DNA of 64,000 nucleotides, from positions 1-64,000 of the forward strand of contig JBJORA010000043.1 of assembly GCA_046049675.1 (NCBI GenBank). The letters run 5' to 3'. The stretch is from CAIXQW01 sp046049675 (GTDB lineage: Bacteria > Bacteroidota > Bacteroidia > Chitinophagales > Chitinophagaceae). Both the position numbers and the translations under genes were made by a program. Under the pieces are notes generated by a model. That model was given only the letters and a program-made list of their open reading frames with translations, did not search any database and had not been told where the DNA came from. This document shows positions 9,684 to 18,086 of the stretch, one piece after another; positions within the stretch are counted from its first letter, which is position 1, and every line of letters starts with the position of its first letter.

Positions 9684-10424
9684 TTACCTTATTGTCAATT
9701 GCAGTAAATCTGTGATACTGCCGTTTACAACATTGAAATCTACAGGCGCATCTATACCATCTACTGTTCCAGCATCATTATGTTGCCACAATTGATAAGT
9801 GCGACCTACACTTGGCTCGTGCACATAATAATGTGCAACCCAAAGGGGTAAGTCTTTACAAACATTCGCAAGATAAGTATCGTAAAATTTTGCATTGCTA
9901 TAAATTATAGGATCACATTTGTAATGCTGCCGAAGTGTTTCAATACATGACCGTAAATTTTTTAGCATGGTAGCAGTATCAGTATTGTCCATTTCCTCAA
10001 TATCTATCACAGGTGCTAAATCGCCTGACTTTAGTCTACTATGTTTCATAAAGTAGCGGGCTTGTGCCTCTCCATTATGAGTGGCTCTAAAATAAAGGTA
10101 TTGCCCAACTACTAGTCCAGCCTCCTTTGCATCGCTATAATTGTCTTTGTGGAAACGGTCAATAAGATTGACACCTTCAGTACATTTGATAATAGCAAAT
10201 TCAATTCGCTTGCCTTTATCTCGCATTTTTGCAACAAGCGGCCAATTGATATCTTTTTGATACTTACTGACATCAATACCATGCACCTCGTAGCCCGCAG
10301 GAATGGTGATGCCAAAATTTGCATAATGCTTCATATTCTTGTGCACAATAAAGCGATTAACTACTTGGTACAAGATGTAAGCACCTAAACATAGGAAGGC
10401 AATTTTAGCAAGCGCTTTATTCAT
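9684..10424 (-). CDS. GH25 lysozyme-like muramidase, membrane-anchored
   Basis: 246 residues from the ATG at 10424. An upstream TTG extension is possible but would add a non-signal-like segment. A single N-terminal membrane segment (AFLCLGAYILYQVV) precedes a GH25 domain. Its landmarks are GIDVSKYQKDINW (substrate-binding Asp), FAIIKCTEG, the catalytic DxE in PVIDIEEMD, and the C-terminal QLWQHNDAGTVDGIDAPVDFN. GH25 enzymes cleave the MurNAc-GlcNAc bond of peptidoglycan. It is convergent with lolD and divergent from porQ, with a -7 element (10482-10489) that gives a leader of roughly 50 nt. A periplasmic cell-wall remodelling role is inferred. Confidence 0.88.
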   Translation of the reverse strand: MNKALAKIAFLCLGAYILYQVVNRFIVHKNMKHYANFGITIPAGYEVHGIDVSKYQKDINWPLVAKMRDKGKRIEFAIIKCTEGVNLIDRFHKDNYSDAKEAGLVVGQYLYFRATHNGEAQARYFMKHSRLKSGDLAPVIDIEEMDNTDTATMLKNLRSCIETLRQHYKCDPIIYSNAKFYDTYLANVCKDLPLWVAHYYVHEPSVGRTYQLWQHNDAGTVDGIDAPVDFNVVNGSITDLLQLTIR

Positions 10425-10481
10425 TTTTTGGCGAGTTGGCAAAGCAAGTGTAGTAGCTTGGCAATTAAGCAATAACTTCGC

Positions 10482-10489
10482 CAAAACTA
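10482..10489 (-). promoter_or_regulatory. -7 element (TAGTTTTG) of GH25 gene
   Basis: Reverse complement reads TAGTTTTG, an exact TAnnTTTG match. It lies about 58 nt upstream of the GH25 ATG and overlaps the start region of the divergent porQ gene. No TTTG is present at the usual upstream spacing. Confidence 0.45.
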
Positions 10490-10502
10490 CGTTAAATTGA
10501 CA

Positions 10503-11570
10503 GTGAGGAAATTACTGATTTTATGTTGCCTGTTCCAAGCTTCTATAAGTGATGCACAAGTAACAGGAGGGGAGAGCATTTTACAGTTTTTGCGATTGAG
10601 CCCTAATGCTCACGTAAGTGCTATGGGCGGTATGTGCGTTAGTAATCCCGAGCAAGATTTAATGTTTGCCATAAGTAGCCCAGCTTTGCTCAAACCAACG
10701 ATGCATAACAATCTGTCGCTTTCAAACAATTTCTACATTGCAGGTACAAATATTAATACTGCTGCTTATGCCTTATACAAGCCAAAACTAAAGACCACCT
10801 TCATGGCAAGTGCGCGGATGGTTAACTATGGTAATCAGAGTTTAACAGATGCCTCTGGCAATGTTTTAGGTAACGCAAAGGCTCAAGATGCTGCAATAGC
10901 AATTACTGCAAGCCGCCAATACAAAACCAAATGGCAATATGGCGCCACTTTGCAGTTTGCACAACAACGCATGGCTGGGGTAGCGGCAAGTGCAATTTTA
11001 GGGGATGCTGGCTTGCATTATAGCGATACAGCAAACCAATTGTATTTTGGCATGGTGGCAAAAAATATTGGTGTGCCACTCAAGACATTTTCTGCAAACC
11101 AAGCTAGCGAGCCTCTTCCTTTTGATATGCAAATGGGTATATCTAAAAAATTCTTAAAAGCGCCAGTTCGTCTAAATGTGCTTGTGCACCATCTGTATCA
11201 ATGGGATATTCGTTACGACAATCCTGCAGATAGAATAGACAATGTATTTCTTACTAACGACAGCAACGCCACAACAAAAAGCTATTTTGCTGATAAACTG
11301 TTTAGACACTTCAACTTTAGTGCAGATATAATTTTGGGTAAAACGCTCAATTTTACCGTAGGCTATAGTCACCAACGTCGCAGCGAGCTTGCTTTGTCGC
11401 AAAAAAAAGGCATGAGTGGCTTTAGCTACGGTCTATCTATGCATCTCAAAAAATTCGATCTCTACTTTGCGCGCAGTATTTACCATGTAAGCGGCAATTA
11501 CAACGAGTTGAGTATAAACATGCCATTAGCCAAAACTTTTGGACTAGGCAAGACATGGGCGCAGCTTTGA
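10503..11570 (+). CDS. porQ: Type IX secretion system protein PorQ
   Basis: 355 residues from a GTG at 10503; a TTG at 10497 would add two residues. A signal peptide (RKLLILCCLFQASISDAQ) is followed by the PorQ hallmark GGESILQFLRLSPNAHVSAMGG and a beta-barrel-like pattern of alternating hydrophobic strands to the C-terminus (FARSIYHVSGNYNELSINM). In Porphyromonas, PorQ is an outer-membrane component of the T9SS attachment complex with PorU, PorV and PorZ. No other T9SS structural gene is in the window, but seven proteins here carry T9SS sorting domains. The GTG is supported by a weak -7-like TACGTTAA 7 nt upstream. Confidence 0.82.
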   Translation: MRKLLILCCLFQASISDAQVTGGESILQFLRLSPNAHVSAMGGMCVSNPEQDLMFAISSPALLKPTMHNNLSLSNNFYIAGTNINTAAYALYKPKLKTTFMASARMVNYGNQSLTDASGNVLGNAKAQDAAIAITASRQYKTKWQYGATLQFAQQRMAGVAASAILGDAGLHYSDTANQLYFGMVAKNIGVPLKTFSANQASEPLPFDMQMGISKKFLKAPVRLNVLVHHLYQWDIRYDNPADRIDNVFLTNDSNATTKSYFADKLFRHFNFSADIILGKTLNFTVGYSHQRRSELALSQKKGMSGFSYGLSMHLKKFDLYFARSIYHVSGNYNELSINMPLAKTFGLGKTWAQL

Positions 11571-11593
11571 TTTAGTAAGTGCTGACTTGTAAT

Positions 11594-12691
11594 TTATTTC
11601 ACAGTGAACTTAACTGTAGCTGCTTTCCCTGCATTGTCAATTACTTTGCAGATGTACATACCAACGGCTAGCTTTCTGTGAGAAACGGTGAATTTACGAG
11701 TGCCGCTTGAAAAACTTCCTTTATCTACTACATTGCCCTGTAAATCAACAATCATATACTCAGCAATTTCCGCACTCTGCTTGTCATTGTAAATATAGAA
11801 AATATGAGCACTTCCTGTAGTTTCGCATGAAACGTAAAAAGTGCTTGGCGTGGCAGCATTGTCAATTTCTGCTGGAAATTGACAAACAATTTGGGAGTCT
11901 ACATAGTTGTAGATTTTTAAGTCGTCTAACAATCCAGTAAACCAATACGCATAAGTTGGAAAATTGGGCGAAAGCATTCTTCCAATTGTGAGAGGATGAG
12001 GGTTATTTGACACAAACGGGTCTGCTGTGGTGTTAATTCCTACCAGGTTGCCGTCTACATATAACTTACCAACGTTGGCTGCTTTATCGTAGGTAAAATT
12101 TACACAGTACCAACGATTAAGTTCAATATAGTCAGCTGCGGCAAGATAGTCATTCAGTATAGTGGTAGCATCACTTGTATTTGTAGGTGTTACAGGTACA
12201 TTTGTAAGGCCATTAGTTTGCCCAACACCATTCTTAGTGACCACAAATGTCTCATGGTCCTCATATAATTGTGTGTTGCAGCCATTTGCATTAGCGTTTA
12301 AGGTTCTTATGTAAGGGTCATCGCTATAGTAGAGACCATACTCACCGCCGCCTTGTATAAATCCTTTAGCGACGATGTAATTGGCGTGGCATGTTCCTGT
12401 GTAGAAGTCTTGTGGCTTAAAAAGTGCTCTGATAGTAAATCCGTTTGTCATATCTAGTACTGCAGCATCTGGAATGCTTAGATAATTTGATACACCATCA
12501 AACTTCAATGCTGTATTTGGCAAGCCAGCATAACCTGTATCGTAACTAAAAGTGCCATAACTGTTTATAAAACCATTATTACCAGTTTGATCTACAATAT
12601 TATTGTCAAAATTTAGATGTAACGCTAAGTTTTGTCCATAAGTATTTGTAAACGACAGCAGTGCAAGTATCGCAAGATAAATAACCTTCAT
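11594..12691 (-). CDS. Secreted LamG/concanavalin-like protein with T9SS sorting domain
   Basis: 365 residues. Signal peptide MKVIYLAILALLSFTNTYGQ, then a LamG-like jelly-roll domain at about 22-250 (LALHLNFDNNIVDQTGN, ALKFDGVSNYLSIPD, FTIRALFKPQ, NRWYCVNFTYDKAANVGKLY, GLLDDLKIYN). The C-terminal ~75 residues have a T9SS type-A-like form (AEYMIVDLQGNVVDKGSF, KLAVGMYICKVIDNAGK). LamG domains bind carbohydrates or proteins; the ligand is unknown. Its promoter places the predicted transcription start at the ATG (see 12696-12726). Confidence 0.85.
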   Translation of the reverse strand: MKVIYLAILALLSFTNTYGQNLALHLNFDNNIVDQTGNNGFINSYGTFSYDTGYAGLPNTALKFDGVSNYLSIPDAAVLDMTNGFTIRALFKPQDFYTGTCHANYIVAKGFIQGGGEYGLYYSDDPYIRTLNANANGCNTQLYEDHETFVVTKNGVGQTNGLTNVPVTPTNTSDATTILNDYLAAADYIELNRWYCVNFTYDKAANVGKLYVDGNLVGINTTADPFVSNNPHPLTIGRMLSPNFPTYAYWFTGLLDDLKIYNYVDSQIVCQFPAEIDNAATPSTFYVSCETTGSAHIFYIYNDKQSAEIAEYMIVDLQGNVVDKGSFSSGTRKFTVSHRKLAVGMYICKVIDNAGKAATVKFTVK

Positions 12692-12695
12692 ATTG

Positions 12696-12726
12696 TAAAA
12701 GTATAAGAAAAGGACTAGTTAGCAAA
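12696..12726 (-). promoter_or_regulatory. Promoter giving a predicted leaderless mRNA
   Basis: Minus-strand TTTG (12726-12723), N19, TACTTTTA (12703-12696), then only 4 nt (CAAT) before the ATG at 12691. With the -7 element this close, transcription should begin at or next to the A of the ATG. Confidence 0.75.
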
Positions 12727-12874
12727 AAAATAGGATGAGAAAAAGAGTTAATCTTAAGTGGCAAATCTTCTTAGTATTGGCAATTTATGCGAATAAATCT
12801 GAGTACTTAATAAAATCTATCTGTACCAAAATAAAGTATCTTGTAACAAACATTACTATATTTACAGCTTGCAT

Positions 12875-15391
12875 ATGTTTAGTAAAAAATCTATAAGCAC
12901 CAACCTCATTGCGTTGGCTGTATGTTTAATTATTGCACTTGCTTATTGCGCACCCGCTTTTCAAGACAAAGTGCTTAATAGCCACGACTATAATAGCTGG
13001 AAATACATGGCAAAGCCATTAGAGGACTATCATAAAGAACATGGCGGTAGTATCTATTGGACAAATAGTATGTTTAGCGGCATGCCAAGCGTAACCTTTT
13101 ATGGAGGAGATAGCGGCAATTTCTTTGCCGACAAAATGTTTGGCGCTAACAACAGCTGGCCTCGCCCTGTGGTTATGTTCATATTAGCAGTGTTGGGCTT
13201 TTTTACATTGACGCTAGGTTTTAGAATGCATTGGGTACTTCGTATCTTGTCTACGCTTGCGTTTGTTTTTACAAGCTACAATCCTATATTGGCAGCTGCT
13301 GGACACGACACAAAACACATTGCTATTTCTATGTGTGCAGGGTTAATTGGATCAATATTTATTACCACTCGCCGGAACTTGTATTTAGGTTTATCATTAT
13401 TTACATTGTTTTCTACTTTGTTTATTACAAGTGGACACTACCAAATTGTCTATTATTTTGTTTTGTGTTTGCCATTTATAGTTGTAGTAGAAATTTTGCA
13501 CGCGCGCAAACAAGAAGGTGGTATAGGCAGGTTAATAAAGGCCGCGCTTTTAATGCTAGTCTGCGGCTTACTTAGCCTTTTACCAACAGCTAAAAGTGTG
13601 ATGGGTACCCAAAATTACACCAAGTATACCATGCGAGGCGGCAACGGTGACTTGCGATCTAAAACAGCCGATGGCAAACAGGAGGCAAAGCGCAGCGGTC
13701 TTGATGTTGAATATGCCTTTAGGTGGAGTAATGGTATTGGCGAAACATTTAGTACTTTGATTGCTGGTTTGTACGGGCCTATGTCTCCATCAGTTAATGT
13801 CTATGGTGAAGGTAAAACTGCAGAGGCTGTAGCTGAATTAGGATTACCGCCGCAGCAGACTGAGCAACTTTTGCGCCAACTGTCGCAACTTCCAAGGTAT
13901 TGGGGTCCACAACCATTTTTAAGTGGACCTGTTTACTTTGGTGCAGCGGTATTCTTCCTATTTATTTTGGGTATGCTTGTCGTTAAAGATTCTAACCGAT
14001 GGTGGATACTAGCTTGTACCATTGTAATGGTCATATTGGCTTGGGGTAAACACTTTGGATTAAATTTCTTTTTGTTTGATCACTTACCAGGGTATAATAA
14101 ATTTCGTACACCAAGTATGGCTTTGAGTCTTCCGCAAATTTTCTTTCCTCTCTTAGCTGCGCTTGGTTTGCAGAAAATTTTCGATTCGGAAGAAGATGCA
14201 AACACACTAATTAAAAAGCTCTTTATTAGTGGTGGCATTACCGTAGCACTAATTGTCGGCCTTGGCTTCTTAGGTATGGCTGGCTTGGAAGGCGCAAACG
14301 ATATTGAAGCAAAGGAACAACTTACTAAAGCTTTTGGTGGTCAAGCGCAAGCGGTTTCAAAGTTGTACAGCGGCATTAAAGCCGATCGAGCTGCATACGT
14401 GCAAAGCGATGCAACATTTTCTCTTGTGGTAGTTTTACTGGCAATTGGTTTGGTGTGGTTTGCCATCAAGAATAAAGCCCTGCGGATTCCAATGATGGGT
14501 GCGCTTGCATTGTTATGTACAGCAGATTTATGGATACAGGCAAAGAAAATTGTGCCAGACGATGTTTACTATGTAGAATCTGCAACGATGGAAGGCGAAT
14601 TTGCTCCTAGAGGTGTTGATTTACAAATCAAAAAAGATCCTGCTTTATTTTATCGTGTACACGATTTAAGTACCGATCCTTTTAACGATGCAAAGCCTGC
14701 AATGTTCCACAATTTGATAGGAGGTTATAGCCCTGCGAAAATGCAGACCTATCAGGATATGATAACCTATCATTTGAGTAAGAATAATGCAGAAGTACTT
14801 AATATGCTTAATTGCAAATACATTATACTTGGCAATCCTGGCCAAGAGCGTGCTATCCCTCGCGATAAGGAAGCATGCGGCAATGCTTGGTTTGTGCCTC
14901 AAGTAAAACTAGTGCCAGATGCACAAGCAGAGATTGATGCACTTGCAGCACCTAGCTTAAGTGATAGTACTATGAAAGGAGATTTTGTAGCAAAGGCAGT
15001 GGCTATCGTGCGCGAAGATCAAAAGAGTTTTTTCGGTAACACTACAAGCTTTACTACTGACTCATCTGCAAAACTTGTTCTTACTAAATATGCACTAAAT
15101 GAGTTAGAGTATAGCAGTTCAAACAAGAATGCAGGTTTTGCGGTATTCAGCGACATCTATTATAAAGATGGTGTCAAGGCTTTTGTTGATGGAAAGGAAA
15201 CACCAATAGTTCGTACCAACTATGTTTTGCGTGGCTTGCCATTAACAGCTGGGGACCATAAAATTAAGTTTGTGGTTGAACCTCCAGGACAAACAGCTTT
15301 GCATAAAGTTTCCAGCATCAGCAGTTTTCTCGTTATTGCTGTTGTTCTTGGCTTGCTGTTTCTAGCGTTACGCAAAGAGAAGCTAGCATAA
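12875..15391 (+). CDS. YfhO-like polytopic membrane protein
   Basis: 838 residues from the ATG at 12875 (a TTG two codons earlier is rejected). About 12-13 hydrophobic segments occupy the first two thirds; a large periplasmic loop after the first one contains HDYNSWKYMAKPLEDYHKEHGG and FSGMPSVTFYGGD. A C-terminal soluble domain (LGNPGQERAIPRDKEACGN ... FSDIYYKDGVKAFVDGKE) is followed by a last membrane helix (FLVIAVVLGLLFLAL). This is the architecture of YfhO/DUF-type GT-C-fold proteins; in Bacillus YfhO is needed for lipoteichoic-acid glycosylation. The donor and acceptor here are unknown. A TATATTTA element 10 nt before the ATG suggests a very short leader. Confidence 0.8.
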   Translation: MFSKKSISTNLIALAVCLIIALAYCAPAFQDKVLNSHDYNSWKYMAKPLEDYHKEHGGSIYWTNSMFSGMPSVTFYGGDSGNFFADKMFGANNSWPRPVVMFILAVLGFFTLTLGFRMHWVLRILSTLAFVFTSYNPILAAAGHDTKHIAISMCAGLIGSIFITTRRNLYLGLSLFTLFSTLFITSGHYQIVYYFVLCLPFIVVVEILHARKQEGGIGRLIKAALLMLVCGLLSLLPTAKSVMGTQNYTKYTMRGGNGDLRSKTADGKQEAKRSGLDVEYAFRWSNGIGETFSTLIAGLYGPMSPSVNVYGEGKTAEAVAELGLPPQQTEQLLRQLSQLPRYWGPQPFLSGPVYFGAAVFFLFILGMLVVKDSNRWWILACTIVMVILAWGKHFGLNFFLFDHLPGYNKFRTPSMALSLPQIFFPLLAALGLQKIFDSEEDANTLIKKLFISGGITVALIVGLGFLGMAGLEGANDIEAKEQLTKAFGGQAQAVSKLYSGIKADRAAYVQSDATFSLVVVLLAIGLVWFAIKNKALRIPMMGALALLCTADLWIQAKKIVPDDVYYVESATMEGEFAPRGVDLQIKKDPALFYRVHDLSTDPFNDAKPAMFHNLIGGYSPAKMQTYQDMITYHLSKNNAEVLNMLNCKYIILGNPGQERAIPRDKEACGNAWFVPQVKLVPDAQAEIDALAAPSLSDSTMKGDFVAKAVAIVREDQKSFFGNTTSFTTDSSAKLVLTKYALNELEYSSSNKNAGFAVFSDIYYKDGVKAFVDGKETPIVRTNYVLRGLPLTAGDHKIKFVVEPPGQTALHKVSSISSFLVIAVVLGLLFLALRKEKLA

Positions 15392-15471
15392 TTTAATTTC
15401 ACTGCTAAGCAGGCGCAATTAGCGTGCATACCAAGGCGAAGCTATGGTTGACGTGTCAATTGTCAGCGCGT

Positions 15472-15501
15472 TTTGTTTTTACTGTTAAGTCCCTACCTTC
15501 G
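15472..15501 (+). promoter_or_regulatory. Promoter just upstream of the dehydrogenase start
   Basis: TTTG (15472-15475), N18, TACCTTCG (15494-15501; one mismatch to TAnnTTTG), then 5 nt to the ATG at 15507. Confidence 0.6.
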
Positions 15502-15506
15502 CAGCG

Positions 15507-16574
15507 ATGAGTACCTACACTTTTGATCAGATTCACGAACTGGGACACGAGCAGGTGGTTTATTGCCATGATGCTGCTACTGGCCTTAATGCAATAATTG
15601 CGGTGCACGATACCACACTTGGACCAGCGCTAGGTGGAACACGCATGTGGCACTACAATAATATGGACGAGGCAGTAACTGATGCTTTGCGTTTAAGCCG
15701 CGGAATGACCTACAAGGCAGCCATCAGTGGTTTGAATCTTGGCGGTGGTAAAGCGGTAATCATTGGCAAGCCTGAGCAGAAAAACGAAATGTACTGGCGT
15801 CGATATGGCAAATTTGTAAATAGTTTAGGTGGCAAATACATTACGGCAGAGGATGTAAATACAAGCACCGCCGACATGGATTTTATTAGCTTAGAAACTA
15901 AGCATGTAACTGGTAAGCCAGAATACAAGGGTGGCAGTGGAGATCCTAGTCCATTTACGGCATATGGTACCTTTGTAGGCATAAAGGCTTGTGCTAATAA
16001 ACGTTGGGGTAGCGATAGTTTAGAAGGAAAGAAAATACTTGTGCAAGGTGTTGGTCATGTTGGTCAATACCTTGTAGCTCATTTGGTAGAAGCGGGTGCA
16101 AAGGTTTATATTGCTGATATTAGCGAGCATAAACTCAATGACACTGCCGCTAAATATAATTGTGAAATTGTAGCGCTTGATAAGATGTGGGATGTGGATA
16201 TGGACATCTACGCCCCTTGCGCACTTGGCGCAACAGTAAACACCGCTAGCATTGGTAAAATGAAATGCAGCATTATTGCAGGTGCAGCCAATAACCAACT
16301 AGAGAAAGAAATAGAACATGGCAACATGTTAATCAAGAAAGGTATTATCTACGCACCGGACTTCTTAATTAATGCTGGTGGTCTGATTAACGTAAGTGCT
16401 GAAATTACTGGATACAATAAGGACCTAGTGCTAGGTGAGGTTGAGCGCATATACGATAGATTGTTGGCTTGCATCAATAGGGCAGATGCCGACGGTATCA
16501 CGGCGCAAGAAAGTGCAATGAATATGGCTAAAGAGCGCCTTAATGCCATGAAAGAGCTCAAAAGTAGGCTCTAA
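15507..16574 (+). CDS. Glu/Leu/Phe/Val-family amino-acid dehydrogenase (leucine dehydrogenase-like)
   Basis: 355 residues, the usual length of leucine/valine/phenylalanine dehydrogenases. Substrate domain: GPALGGTRMWHY and the catalytic-lysine region MTYKAAISGLNLGGGKAVI. NAD-binding Rossmann fold: VQGVGHVGQYLVAHLVEAGAKVYIAD. The AAN-Q segment (IAGAANNQLE) and the tail YAPDFLINAGGLINV are typical of the family. It catalyses reversible NAD-dependent oxidative deamination of a branched-chain or aromatic amino acid; specificity cannot be read from sequence alone. Monocistronic, with a promoter 5 nt upstream of the ATG. Confidence 0.9.
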   Translation: MSTYTFDQIHELGHEQVVYCHDAATGLNAIIAVHDTTLGPALGGTRMWHYNNMDEAVTDALRLSRGMTYKAAISGLNLGGGKAVIIGKPEQKNEMYWRRYGKFVNSLGGKYITAEDVNTSTADMDFISLETKHVTGKPEYKGGSGDPSPFTAYGTFVGIKACANKRWGSDSLEGKKILVQGVGHVGQYLVAHLVEAGAKVYIADISEHKLNDTAAKYNCEIVALDKMWDVDMDIYAPCALGATVNTASIGKMKCSIIAGAANNQLEKEIEHGNMLIKKGIIYAPDFLINAGGLINVSAEITGYNKDLVLGEVERIYDRLLACINRADADGITAQESAMNMAKERLNAMKELKSRL

Positions 16575-16610
16575 AGGTCCAACGTTTGAGAGTACAGAAA
16601 TGTTGCTAGC

Positions 16611-16644
16611 TTTGTATTTCGTATTCATTTTTCGCTTAACTTTG
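16611..16644 (+). promoter_or_regulatory. Promoter of the small cytochrome gene
   Basis: TTTG (16611-16614), a long 22-nt spacer, TAACTTTG (16637-16644, exact -7 match), then 4 nt to the ATG at 16649. Confidence 0.55.
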
Positions 16645-16648
16645 ATAT

Positions 16649-16978
16649 ATGAATAAGCGTTTTTTACTGCCAGTTTTATTTTCATTTGTACTTGTAGTGG
16701 TTGCTTCAACTTCATGCGAGAAAGCTAAAGTCGCATTTACAAACCCTGGCATGAAACCATGGTTTGATACCTATTGCGCAGGTTGTCATGCAACTGGTGC
16801 TAGCTCTGCAGCTAAGTGGTTATACGACCCAGCTGACTATGATGCTAGCATTAAAACGCATATCGCTCGTATCTATGATGCTGTCTATGTAAAGAAAACG
16901 ATGCCACCTGCAGGTCTTAGTCAGGCGGAACTTTCTAAGTTTACAGATTGGTATAACGCAGGTTATAGTGCCAAATAG
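16649..16978 (+). CDS. Small c-type cytochrome lipoprotein
   Basis: 109 residues. The N-terminal hydrophobic segment (FLLPVLFSFVLVVVAS) ends in STSC, a relaxed Bacteroidota lipobox, suggesting lipidation of that cysteine. The motif CAGCH is a single haem-c attachment site, and the methionine in KKTMPPAGLSQAE is the likely distal ligand, the usual arrangement in class I cytochromes. It probably transfers electrons in the periplasm or at the outer membrane. It stands alone, so no redox partner is indicated. Confidence 0.85.
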   Translation: MNKRFLLPVLFSFVLVVVASTSCEKAKVAFTNPGMKPWFDTYCAGCHATGASSAAKWLYDPADYDASIKTHIARIYDAVYVKKTMPPAGLSQAELSKFTDWYNAGYSAK

Positions 16979-17009
16979 TAGCAATATTTTACCGTTTACA
17001 ATTTTATGT

Positions 17010-17040
17010 TTTGCTTAGGAGCTGTATAAGCTTACTTTTG
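17010..17040 (+). promoter_or_regulatory. Promoter of the DedA gene, start-proximal
   Basis: TTTG (17010-17013), N19, TACTTTTG (17033-17040): exact consensus at both boxes. The ATG follows after 7 nt, so the mRNA is predicted to have a leader of only 0-3 nt. Confidence 0.8.
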
Positions 17041-17047
17041 CGTCCAC

Positions 17048-17719
17048 ATGAACGAGCTACTGCATCTTTTACGCGATCCAAACGAACTCATCAAATTCTG
17101 CATTGCGCATGGTGGTTTGTTTGTTTTGCTGTTCATTATTTTTGCTGAAACTGGTTTGTTTGCTGGTTTTTTTCTGCCAGGAGATTCACTACTTTTTGTC
17201 GCGGGTATTTATGCTAACGACTTAGGGGCTAGTTTTTTTGGAGCACATTATCTAGTGGCTATGCTTGCGGTGGCTGCCGCAGCAATCATCGGTAATCTTG
17301 TTGGTTACTGGTTTGGTTACAAGAGTGGTCCTTTTTTGTATGAAAGAAAAGACACCTTCTTCTTTAAGAAAAAACACTTAGAAACTGCGAGAGACTTCTT
17401 TGAGAAGAAGGGAAGCATGGCAATTATTTTAGGTAGATTTTTACCTTTCGTTCGCACTTTTGCACCAATTGTCGCAGGTATCGTAAAAATGCCATTTCGT
17501 AAATTTGTTTTTGATAGCATTGTTGGTGCCGTGGCTTGGGTTTTTAGTATGATGCTTGCAGGTAAATTTCTACACAAGTTTTTTCTAGAGAAGTACGGCA
17601 TTGATCTGACTAAACATATTGAAATTATTGCGCTAGGTATCATAGTGGTAACAACAGGTCCAGTGATTTATAAGTTTATTAAGGAGAGCCGCAGACGCAA
17701 GCAGGGAATGGTGGAGTAG
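17048..17719 (+). CDS. DedA family membrane protein
   Basis: 223 residues, 4-5 hydrophobic segments. The DedA/SNARE-associated (VTT) core is visible: FAETGLFAGFFLPGDSLLFVAG near 35-55, GNLVGYWFGYKSGPFLY, the amphipathic FFEKKGSMAIILGRFLPFVRTFAPIVAG with its conserved Arg pair, and FRKFVFDSIVGAVAW. DedA proteins act as flippases for undecaprenyl phosphate or phosphatidylethanolamine and maintain membrane potential and envelope integrity; the substrate here is undetermined. A basic tail (ESRRRKQG) is cytoplasmic. Confidence 0.9.
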   Translation: MNELLHLLRDPNELIKFCIAHGGLFVLLFIIFAETGLFAGFFLPGDSLLFVAGIYANDLGASFFGAHYLVAMLAVAAAAIIGNLVGYWFGYKSGPFLYERKDTFFFKKKHLETARDFFEKKGSMAIILGRFLPFVRTFAPIVAGIVKMPFRKFVFDSIVGAVAWVFSMMLAGKFLHKFFLEKYGIDLTKHIEIIALGIIVVTTGPVIYKFIKESRRRKQGMVE

Positions 17720-17800
17720 ATTTAATCGTGACCCTAGTTACAGTTTTGTATCCCCAATTTCAGCATCGTTTATCTTTTGCAAATTACAGTCGTACAATGT

Positions 17801-18086
17801 ATGTTTAAGCAATCGTTTAGGTTGATTCCTATCTGTTTCATTGTTCTGCTTAGTAGTATTTATACCGTAAATGCACAGCAAAGCACCTTTGCGATGAGCG
17901 GCTATCTAATAACGTTATCCGACCAAGGAAAATCTGACTCAGTCCTAATACATAAGAAAATTTATGATATCGATACTAATTTAGTAGAGGAAGTAGTCTA
18001 TAATTATGATCAAGAGCAGCCTCTTATTGCACGCACGATCTATGCTGCCGATGGTAAAATCGCGGAAAAGCAATTCTACCCAAATT
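17801..18086 (+). pseudogene. Small secreted-protein gene truncated by IS1380-type insertion
   Basis: The ATG at 17801 (MFKQSFRLIPICFIVLL, signal peptide ending VNAQQ) begins a secreted protein with the pattern VVYNYDQEQPLIARTIYAADGKIAEKQFYPN, resembling MORN-like variant repeats. At codon 95 the frame runs into the insertion element, and the residues encoded after about 18086 are IS-derived. If the element and one AATT copy are removed, the frame continues from 19469 to a TGA at 19546-19548 for 26 more sense codons. The original gene therefore probably encoded about 121 residues, though an open stretch that short could occur by chance. Function unknown. Confidence 0.6.

Noticed and set aside
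10503..11570. A T9SS gene cluster around porQ
   Set aside because: No other T9SS structural gene (PorK/L/M/N, Sov, PorU/V) is recognisable in the window; neighbours are unrelated.
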